A model generated the notes under the pieces. That model was given only the letters and a program-made list of their open reading frames with translations. It searched no databases and was not told the origin of the DNA. Of a DNA stretch of 64,000 bases, positions 56,247 through 64,000 are shown piece after piece. Origin of the DNA: Bradyrhizobium xenonodulans (GTDB taxonomy: Bacteria; Pseudomonadota; Alphaproteobacteria; Rhizobiales; Xanthobacteraceae); NCBI RefSeq assembly GCF_027594865.1, contig NZ_CP089391.1, positions 4,370,501 through 4,434,500 of the forward strand, read 5' to 3'. The position numbers and the translations under genes were made by a program. Every line of letters begins with the position of its first letter. Positions within the stretch are counted from its first letter, which is position 1.

Positions 56247-57950
56247 ATGGAAACATTTGCCGACTTGCTTCGAAGTCATCCAGAGCTTGCGCTCTTCCTG
56301 AGCGTCATATTCGGGCATCTGATTGGGAGATTTCATTTCAAGGGAGTTGGCTTTGGAAACGTTGTCGGCACGCTCCTCGCCGGCATAATCATTGGAATCT
56401 TCGCCAAGCCCCTCGTGCCCGACCTGCTTCGCTGGTCCTTTTTCTATCTTTTTCTGTTCGCCATCGGCTATTCGGTCGGTCCGCAGTTCTTCGGCAGCCT
56501 GAAGAGGAATTCGCTGCCGCAGGTTGCACTGGCAGTCGTCGTCGCGGCGACTGGCCTTGCGACAACCATAGCTATGAGCGTCCTTTTCGACTTTGACGAG
56601 GGGACCACGCTGGGCCTGCTTACGGGGGGTTTGACGACTTCGGCCGCACTTGGGACCGGGATCAGCGCGATCAACAGTCTGCCTATTCCAGCTGACCTGA
56701 AGGCGACGCTGGCCGCAAATGCTCCACTGGCAGATGCCATTACTTACGGCTTTGGCGATGTCGGAGTGATCTTGTTCCTGACCGTCGTTGGTCCACGGCT
56801 TATGCGCATCGACCTGAAGAGTGAAGCCGAGGCGCTCGAGGCAAAGCTGGCAGCCTTCGGACGTGACGATCAAGTACTTTCGGGCAGGTTTTTTGGAGTT
56901 CGAGCCTATCGGGTTGTCAAACCGGGCGATGCCGTTCTTACCGTTCGCACACTGGAGGACCGCTTTTCGTCCGGTCGGCTCGCTGTGCAGCGTGTCAAAC
57001 GCGAAGACAAATTGCTGCAGGTTCAGTCGCAACTGGCGCTACATCCAGGCGATGCAATCGTTATCGCCGCCCGCATCGGGGTCTTCAGTGATATCGTGGA
57101 CCACATCGGTCCGGAAATCACAGACGATCCGGAGCTGCTATCCGTGCCCCAGACAAGCGCATCGATCGTCGTCACGCGTCGCGCGGGGCACGGCAAGAGC
57201 CTCGCCGATCTCGGCGCCGCGACATTCGCACGCGGCATCTATCTTGAATCTTTGCGGCGGGGCCACGAATTGCTGCCGCGCGAAGCCTGGACAGTCATTG
57301 AACGCGGCGACGTTCTGCGGATAGTGGGAACGCCGGAGGATGTCGAGCGGGCGGCAGCTCACATTGGCTTTATGGAGCGCGATCTCGACAAGACTGATCT
57401 TGCATTCATCGCCGGAGGCATTTCGCTGGGTATCCTTATGGGGTTGCCCAAACTGGTTCTTTACGGAGTGCCCGTCGGCCTTGGCTTGGCAGGCGCGATC
57501 CTGCTGGTGGGGTTGGTCGCTGGTTGGGCACGGGGCCGCTACCCTGTGTTCGGTGCAATTCCTCAACCGGCTCAGCGGCTGCTCGCCGATCTTGGCCTCA
57601 TCGTTTTCATCGCCGGCATCGGCCTGACTTCCGGCCCTCACGCTATGGAGGCACTGCACCGACACGGTGTCGGCCACTTCGCCAGCATTTTCCTTGCCGG
57701 AATGGTCGTCACACTCGTTCCACCGCTGGTTGGGCTTGCGTTCGCAAGGTTGGTGAAAATGAACCCGATCATGATACTCGGCGGTATCGCTGGTGCCCAA
57801 ACTTGTCCACCGGCGCTTACGGCGCTGCGCGAGGTAAGTGGCAGCAACGTCGCCGCTCTCGCATATACAGTACCTTACGCTCTCGGCTATATCATCATCA
57901 CGATGTGGGGAGCTGTCGTCGTCGCCATCATGCATGCTATTCGAGCATGA
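56247..57950 (+). CDS. AspT-type (aspartate:alanine exchanger family) transporter 2
   Basis: 567 residues from the ATG at 56247. It has the same layout as its divergent neighbour: helices with HLIGRFHFKGVGFGNVVGTL, FAIGYSVGPQFFGSL and GLLTGGLTTSAALGTGISA, two TrkA-C-like domains (residues about 190-370, for example ARGIYLESLRRGHELLPRE), and a second membrane half ending GGIAGAQTCPPALTALREV and VPYALGYIIITMWGAVVV. The sequence is clearly diverged from transporter 1, so this is an old pair rather than a recent duplicate. GC content is lower than in most of the window. Confidence 0.88.
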   Translation: METFADLLRSHPELALFLSVIFGHLIGRFHFKGVGFGNVVGTLLAGIIIGIFAKPLVPDLLRWSFFYLFLFAIGYSVGPQFFGSLKRNSLPQVALAVVVAATGLATTIAMSVLFDFDEGTTLGLLTGGLTTSAALGTGISAINSLPIPADLKATLAANAPLADAITYGFGDVGVILFLTVVGPRLMRIDLKSEAEALEAKLAAFGRDDQVLSGRFFGVRAYRVVKPGDAVLTVRTLEDRFSSGRLAVQRVKREDKLLQVQSQLALHPGDAIVIAARIGVFSDIVDHIGPEITDDPELLSVPQTSASIVVTRRAGHGKSLADLGAATFARGIYLESLRRGHELLPREAWTVIERGDVLRIVGTPEDVERAAAHIGFMERDLDKTDLAFIAGGISLGILMGLPKLVLYGVPVGLGLAGAILLVGLVAGWARGRYPVFGAIPQPAQRLLADLGLIVFIAGIGLTSGPHAMEALHRHGVGHFASIFLAGMVVTLVPPLVGLAFARLVKMNPIMILGGIAGAQTCPPALTALREVSGSNVAALAYTVPYALGYIIITMWGAVVVAIMHAIRA

Positions 57951-58022
57951 ATGCCCACGCGGTCCAACGCGCTATAAGTCAAAGCTAGGCGGCGACCCAT
58001 TCCGACTGGGGAGGAGCAGCGC

Positions 58023-58505
58023 ATGAAAGGCAACAAGAAGGTCATCGACTATCTCAACAAGGCACTGAAGCACGAACTCACCGCCGTGAACCAATATTGG
58101 CTGCACTACCGTTTGCTCGATAATTGGGGCTACAAGGAGTTGGCCAAGGCGTGGCGCAAGGAATCGATCGAAGAGATGGTGCACGCCGACAAGCTCATCG
58201 AGCGCATCATTTTCCTTGATGGGGCGCCAAATATGCAGACACTGGAATCCCTGATCATCGGAGGGAACGTCAAGGCAGTACTTCAAAACGATCTACAGGC
58301 CGAGCTATCCGCCCATTCGCTCTACGCCGAAGCCGCGACACATTGCCATTCGGTCAAGGACTATGTATCGCGCGACTTGTTTGAAGAACTCATCCACGAC
58401 GAGGAAGAGCATATCGACTTTCTGGAAACGCAGCTTGATCTGGTCGTCAGGATCGGTCCCGATTTATATGCCCAGCGCCATATTGGAGAGCTCGAAGACG
58501 ACTGA
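58023..58505 (+). CDS. bfr: Bacterioferritin
   Basis: Iron-storage protein forming a 24-mer with haem. 160 residues, standard length. All ferroxidase ligands are present at the E. coli positions: Glu18 ([10 protein letters not shown]), Glu51 and His54 ([11 protein letters not shown]), Glu94 (LQAELSAHS), Glu127 and His130 ([10 protein letters not shown]). Met52, the axial haem ligand, is also present. The ribosome site GGGGAGGAG lies 6-14 bases before the start. The gene follows transporter 2 by 72 bases. Confidence 0.95.
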   Translation: MKGNKKVIDYLNKALKHELTAVNQYWLHYRLLDNWGYKELAKAWRKESIEEMVHADKLIERIIFLDGAPNMQTLESLIIGGNVKAVLQNDLQAELSAHSLYAEAATHCHSVKDYVSRDLFEELIHDEEEHIDFLETQLDLVVRIGPDLYAQRHIGELEDD

Positions 58506-58616
58506 ATGCGAAATCTTAGTCTGCTGTTGCGTTTCTTCGATCGCTGACGAAGCCTCGGTAGGTGCAGGTCAAACCTCCCGCTTATGATTACGCGGCCGAG
58601 CCTTCCGGCGATCGCC

Positions 58617-59661
58617 CTAGTGATGTTCGCCCTCAGCCGAGGCCAAAGCCGTCTGACCGGCGATCTCGTCAGCCCGCCAGCACCGCACCGCATGCCCGTC
58701 GGCGCGCGTCTCAAGCGACGGCCCAGGCTCGTGCCGGCACACGTCTTCCGCGTAGCGGCAGCGCGGGCTGAAGGCGCATCCGTTCGGCGGATTGAGCGGA
58801 TTTGGAAGATCGCCCCCTGTCGTCGCCAGCGGAGCATGGCGCAAGGGATCGGGGATGGCGGCGATCAGGGCCTGCGTATAGGGGTGCGCAGGCCGTTCGA
58901 AGATCTCGCGCCAGTCGCCATTCTCGACGATGCGGCCGAGATACATCACGGCCACCCTGTCGCTCATGTGCTCGACGACGCCGAGGTCGTGGCTGATCAT
59001 GATGTAGGACAGGCCGAGCGTGTCCTTCAGCTCCAGCAGCAGATTGATGATCTGGGCGCGGATCGAGACGTCGAGCGCCGAGACCGGCTCGTCGCAGATG
59101 ACAATTTTCGGATTGAGAATCAGCGCCCGCGCAATGCCGATGCGCTGGCGCTGGCCGCCGGAGAATTCATGCGGATAGCGATCGGCCTGCTCGGGCCGCA
59201 GGCCGACATGCCGCAGCATGGTCGCGACGCGGTCCTCGATCTCGCTTTTCGCGGTCACGCCATGGACGCGCAGGGGATCTTCAAGCGTGCGGCGAACGGT
59301 CTGGCGCGGATTGAGCGAGGCGTAGGGATCCTGGAACACGATCTGCACAATGCGGGCCAGCGACTTGCGGTCGCCGGATTGCCTTGATGTCACGACCTGC
59401 CCGTCCAGCACGATGCGGCCGCGCGTCGGCGTCAGGAGACCGAGGATCGACAGAGCGACTGTCGACTTGCCCGAGCCGGACTCGCCGACGAGGCCGAGGC
59501 ATTCGCCGCGCTTCAGCTTGAGATCGACGCCGTCGACGGCACGGAGCAGCCGCCGGTTGCGACCCAACAGGCCGCCGCCCATCGGGAAATGAACCGCGAG
59601 ATCCTCGACGCTGAGAATGAGATCGTCACCCGGCCTTTCTGCACCCGATTTTTCCCTGGGC

Positions 59662-59669
<8 letters not shown>
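58617..59669 (-). CDS. Peptide/nickel-type ABC transporter ATPase (DppF/OppF)
   Basis: 350 residues. Walker A is GESGSGKST, the signature FSGGQRQRIGIARALILNP, Walker B IVICDEPVSALDVS, H-loop YIMISHDLG. The C-terminal oligopeptide-transporter extension carries the Fe-S-type cysteine motif CAFSPRCRYAEDVCRHEPG and ends in CWRAD. The start overlaps the DppD-type gene by 8 bases. Last gene of a five-gene operon. Confidence 0.92.
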
Positions 59670-60638
<969 letters not shown>

Positions 60639-60642
<4 letters not shown>

Positions 60643-61460
60643 GCGCGGCGGCTCCGCGATTGTGGATCGAGAATGTCGCGCAGGCCATCGCCGAGCAGGT
60701 TGAGGCCGAGCACCGTCAGGAAGATGGCGAGGCCCGGAAACACCGAGAGCCACGGCGCCGTCGTGATCTGGTCGCGGGCGTCCGACAGCATGCTGCCCCA
60801 GCTTGGAAACGGCGGGCGGACGCCGAGGCCGAGAAACGACAAGGCGGCTTCGGACAGCACCGCGCTGCCCATGCCGAGCGTGCCGATCACGACGATCGGC
60901 CCGAGCATGTTCGGCAGCAGCTGCGTGATCATGATGCGCAGATCGCCGTAGCCGAGCACGGTCGCCGCCTGCACATAGCCCTGGCTGCGCAGCGATAACG
61001 CCGAGGCCCGCGCGATCCGGCACGTGAAGGACCAGTTGGTCAGCCCGAGCGCGATCAGCAGGCTGGTCAGGCCCGGCCCGAGCACCGCCATGATCGCGAG
61101 CGCGAAGATCAGCGACGGGATCGCGAGCATCAGATTGGTGAGCCCGTTGACAAAATCGTCCCACCAGCCGCCCCAATAGCCGGCGCTGAGGCCCAGCGCC
61201 ACGCCGATGACGCTGTTGATGAGCTGGGAGATGATGCCGACCGTCAGCGAGATGCGGGCGCCGTAGACGACGCGGGAATAGATGTCGCGGCCCTGGTCGT
61301 CGGTGCCGAACCACCAGGTCCAGCTCGGCGGCTCCTCCGCGTTCATGAGGTTGGCGTCGAGGACGGGATCGGTGTGCGCCAGCCAGGGCGCGAGCAGGCC
61401 GACCAGGATCGCGAGCGCGAACAGCACGCCGCCGATGATGAGATTGGCGCGCAGCTTCAT
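60639..61460 (-). CDS. Peptide/nickel-type ABC transporter permease (DppC/OppC)
   Basis: 273 residues from the ATG at 61460, overlapping the upstream permease stop (ATGA). DppC features are the N-terminal FGTDDQGRDIYSRVVYGARISL and the EAA-like loop YVQAATVLGYGDLRIMITQ followed by LLPNMLGPIVV, then LSFLGLGVRPPFPSWGSML. About six helices. The frame remains open up to 62099 in the neighbour, which is not part of the protein. Confidence 0.92.
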
Positions 61461-62386
61461 GCGTATCTGATCCTGGGATCGATCACGCCGTAGAGCACGT
61501 CGATCAGCAGATTGATCGCGAGAAAGGCCAGCACCACCACGAGAATGGAGCCCTGGACGGCGGGAATGTCGCGCTGCAGGACGCTGTCGACCAGCAGCGA
61601 GCCGATGCCCGGCCAGGAGAACAGTTTCTCGACAACGACCGCCTGCCCCATCAGGCCGCCGAACTGCAGCCCGACGGTGGTGAGAATGATGACGAGCGCG
61701 TTGCGCATGACGTGCCACTTCACCACGCGGGTCTCGCTCATGCCCTTGGAGCGCGCGGTGCGGACGAAATCGGCGGTCATGATCTCGAGGACGGCGGCCC
61801 GCGTGGTGCGGGCAAACAGCGCCATCGGCGAGACGCCGAGTGTCACGGCCGGCAGCAGCAGATATTTCAGGCCGCCATCGCCATAGCCGAAGCTCGGTAG
61901 CCAGCCGAGCTTCAACGCGAACAGATACATCAGCACCAGCCCGAGCCAGAACTTGGCGATGGAAAGGCCCGAGACAGCCACGACCATGGCGAGCGTGTCG
62001 ACGATGCCGCCCGGCCGCAATGCGGCGATGAAGCCGAGCGGCACGCCGATCGCGACGGAAAACGCCATGGCCGCAAAGATCAGCTGCAGCGTCGGCCACG
62101 CCCGCTTGGCGATCATGGCCGTCACGGGCTCGCGGGTCCGGAACGAGGTCCCGAAATCACCTGTTACGAGCTTGGCGATATAGGCGCCGAAACGCACATA
62201 GACGGGCTGGTCGAGGCCGAGCTGCTTCTTCAGGCGCAGCTCGACCTGAGGATCGGCATCGTCGCTCATGCTCGTGACGATGCTGCCGGGAACGACGCTG
62301 AACAGCACGAACACCAGCAGCACGACGGCGAGCACGGTCGGAATGGTTTGCAGCAGACGACGGAACAGGAACGAAAGCATCGGCAC
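61457..62386 (-). CDS. Peptide/nickel-type ABC transporter permease (DppB/OppB)
   Basis: 309 residues. The DppB N-terminal signature FLFRRLLQTIPTVLAVVLLV is followed by PGSIVTSM and LGLDQPVYVRFGAYIAKL, and the EAA-like loop is FVRTARSKGMSETRVVKWHV with RNALVIILT. About six helices. AGAGG lies before the start, just beyond a strong hairpin that separates it from the binding-protein gene. Confidence 0.92.
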   Translation of the reverse strand: MPMLSFLFRRLLQTIPTVLAVVLLVFVLFSVVPGSIVTSMSDDADPQVELRLKKQLGLDQPVYVRFGAYIAKLVTGDFGTSFRTREPVTAMIAKRAWPTLQLIFAAMAFSVAIGVPLGFIAALRPGGIVDTLAMVVAVSGLSIAKFWLGLVLMYLFALKLGWLPSFGYGDGGLKYLLLPAVTLGVSPMALFARTTRAAVLEIMTADFVRTARSKGMSETRVVKWHVMRNALVIILTTVGLQFGGLMGQAVVVEKLFSWPGIGSLLVDSVLQRDIPAVQGSILVVVLAFLAINLLIDVLYGVIDPRIRYA

Positions 62387-62395
62387 TTTTCCTCT

Positions 62396-62426
62396 CTCCC
62401 TCCATCGCTGGTCGCGATGGAGGGAG
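62396..62426 (-). promoter_or_regulatory. Intercistronic hairpin between binding protein and permease genes
   Basis: Perfect 13-base arms CTCCCTCCATCGC (62396-62408) and GCGATGGAGGGAG (62414-62426) with a 5-base loop, 14 bases after the binding-protein stop and just ahead of the permease ribosome site. No T run. Such hairpins stabilise the upstream message and raise binding-protein output over permease. Confidence 0.75.
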
Positions 62427-62440
62427 CGCGAGAGCGCGTG

Positions 62441-64000
62441 TCACTTCGCGGGCGAGGTCTCGTCGACCCAGAGGTCCTCGACGTTCTGGTGAGTCAGCTC
62501 CGTCGCGTTCAGCTGAACGCCCTTGAGCCACGGCTGCACCGCCATGACCGCCTTGTTGTAGTTGAAGAACCAGACCGGCGCCTCCTCATAGAGCAGCGCA
62601 TTGGCCTTCTGCAGCAGCTCGATGCGCTTGGCGGGATCGTCGGCCTGCCCGGCCTCATCGACGATCTTGTCGAAGTCGGCATTCTTGAAGTTCATGTAAT
62701 TGCAGGCCGGCTGCGGCGTCGACGAGTGGAAGCATTTGAGCGCGGCCTGCGGATCCGGGCCGCTCGCCTGGGAATAGACGAAGGCCTGGTAGTCGCCGGT
62801 GCGGACCACCTCCGCCAGCACTGCCGTCTCGACCTGCTTGACCTTCGCCTTGATGCCGACCTTGTCCAGCATGGGGATGACGGCCGAGACGATCGGCAAG
62901 CCCCAGCTTTCGTTCTGGCTGGTGGTCCATTCGAATTCGAAGCCTTGGGGATAGCCGGCCTCGGTCAGCAGCTGCTTGGCCTTGGCGGGATCGTACGGAT
63001 AAGGCTTCATCGCCTTGTCGTAGGCGGGCGAAGTCAGCGGCAGCCAGCTGGTGGCGCGATAGGCCTTGCCCTTGACCAGCTTGTTGATGATCAGATCGGT
63101 GTCGATCGCGTAGTTGATCGCCTGCCGGACGCGCTTGTCGGCGAACGGCTTGAACGAGGGATTCATCCCCATATAGCGCGTGAAGACCTCGGCGACCTCG
63201 ACGATGGTGCCCTTGAGGGCGGCGTCGGACTGGTAGGCGACGTATTGCGCGGGCCCGAGCACCGAAGTGTCGATCTCCTTGTTGCGGAACGCGACGTCGC
63301 GCGCAGCGGCCTCGCCCATGATCGACACGACGATCTTGTCGGCATAGGGCTTGCCGGGCTTGTAGAACCGGTCCCACCGCTCCAGCACGATACGCGATCC
63401 CGGCACGTGCTCGACGAATTTGAACGGCCCGAGGCCGATCGGCTTCTGGATGAAGCTGTCCTTGGCGCCCTCGTCGGCGGGATAGATCGAGGTCAGCGCG
63501 GTGAAGAAGTAGAAGCCCGGCTCGACCTTCTCGGTCAGCTTCATCTCGAGGGTGAAGTCGTCGATCTTCTTCAGGCCGGAGATCTCCTTGGCCTGGCCTT
63601 TCTCGACCGCGGCCGCGCCCTCGATCACGCGGACGAAGCGGGCGCCGGGATAGGCCTTGGTGCCGTCCATGATGCGGTTGTAGGACCAGATGATGTCGTC
63701 CGCCGTCATCTTGCGGCCGTTGTGGAAATAGGCGTCGTCACGCAGCTTGAAGGTGTGAACGAGCCCTCCGCCGGAGACCACATCCTCCTTGGCAAGCTCC
63801 AGCACCGGCTTGCCCTCCGCCGAATTCCAGATGTAGAGCGAGCGATGCAGGGCCTTGGCGTAGATCTCGTCCTGGGCACGCTGTGTGGTGTGAATGTCGA
63901 GGCTCGTGAAGCTCGAGCCATAGGGCGCGGTCATGCGGATGGTTCCGCCCTTGCGCGGGGTCTGGGCCTCCACCGTTCCGGCGAGCGCCAGCGCCAAACC
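62441..64000 (-). CDS. Peptide-type ABC transporter substrate-binding protein (SBP family 5), N-terminus cut off
   Basis: 519 residues are visible; the frame continues past the window end inside the signal peptide (GLALALAGTVEAQTP), so only the first few residues are missing. The mature start GGTIRMTAPYGSSFTSLDIH and the family 5 motif DDAYFHNGRKMTADDIIWSYNRIMDG identify a DppA/OppA-like protein; PFADKRVRQAINYAIDTDLI is the usual second-lobe motif. The first gene of the operon with two permeases and two ATPases. Ligand (peptide, opine or other) cannot be told. Confidence 0.92.
   Translation of the reverse strand, partial: GLALALAGTVEAQTPRKGGTIRMTAPYGSSFTSLDIHTTQRAQDEIYAKALHRSLYIWNSAEGKPVLELAKEDVVSGGGLVHTFKLRDDAYFHNGRKMTADDIIWSYNRIMDGTKAYPGARFVRVIEGAAAVEKGQAKEISGLKKIDDFTLEMKLTEKVEPGFYFFTALTSIYPADEGAKDSFIQKPIGLGPFKFVEHVPGSRIVLERWDRFYKPGKPYADKIVVSIMGEAAARDVAFRNKEIDTSVLGPAQYVAYQSDAALKGTIVEVAEVFTRYMGMNPSFKPFADKRVRQAINYAIDTDLIINKLVKGKAYRATSWLPLTSPAYDKAMKPYPYDPAKAKQLLTEAGYPQGFEFEWTTSQNESWGLPIVSAVIPMLDKVGIKAKVKQVETAVLAEVVRTGDYQAFVYSQASGPDPQAALKCFHSSTPQPACNYMNFKNADFDKIVDEAGQADDPAKRIELLQKANALLYEEAPVWFFNYNKAVMAVQPWLKGVQLNATELTHQNVEDLWVDETSPAK

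Overview
The window is high-GC DNA with alphaproteobacterial gene order. It most likely comes from Bradyrhizobium or a close relative in the Nitrobacteraceae. The grounds are: the core run rpsB-tsf-pyrH-frr-uppS-cdsA-dxr-rseP-bamA-lpxD-fabZ-lpxA-lpxI-lpxB (LpxI instead of LpxH, no skp between bamA and lpxD); an rpsB with a long helix-hairpin-helix tail; a pcu-type copper operon; a GTTC-N7-GTTC LexA box; and intergenic palindromes of the kind common in this group. All assignments come from reading the sequence; no database search was run.

Layout. 1-4.45 kb (+): a carbohydrate ABC transporter (binding protein cut by the window edge, two permeases, ATPase) and a short-chain dehydrogenase, all overlapping or nearly so. 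4.45-19.8 kb (-): the envelope and translation core cluster, from rpsB down to lpxB, covering ribosome and translation factors, UMP kinase, undecaprenyl-PP and CDP-diacylglycerol synthesis, MEP isoprenoid synthesis, site-2 protease, outer-membrane assembly and lipid A. One small KTSC-domain gene lies antisense between fabZ and lpxA. 20-27.3 kb (-): a caspase-fold protein that has lost both catalytic residues, a Tat-exported beta-carbonic anhydrase, and the replicative polymerase dnaE. 27.3-34.1 kb: a 32-residue membrane peptide gene under a LexA box, an outer-membrane beta-barrel protein, an MFS exporter, a secreted ClpP-fold protein, and a divergent regulator/oxidoreductase pair. 34.1-37.5 kb (-): lolD, lolC-type permease and proS.

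37.6-45.4 kb (-): an eight-gene copper acquisition operon: DUF2946 protein, TonB receptor, Cys-rich beta-propeller, TlpA-like thioredoxin, PCuAC chaperone, YtkA-like protein, YcnI and CopC-CopD. It plausibly moves copper across the outer membrane, through periplasmic chaperones and the inner membrane, to supply cytochrome oxidase. 45.8-49.9 kb (+): a globin and a ribose-type ABC transporter. 50.3-53.1 kb: a thiazoline-carboxylate hydrolase/RidA/glyoxalase-fold operon divergent from an internally shortened LysR regulator. 53.2-58.5 kb: two divergent AspT-type antiporters, an amidohydrolase in the position of a partner decarboxylase, and bacterioferritin. 58.6-64 kb (-): a dipeptide-type ABC transporter whose binding-protein gene runs off the window.

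The strongest candidates for something undescribed are the SOS-box-controlled 32-residue membrane peptide (27.56-27.71 kb), the extra members of the copper operon, and the antiporter/amidohydrolase pair.
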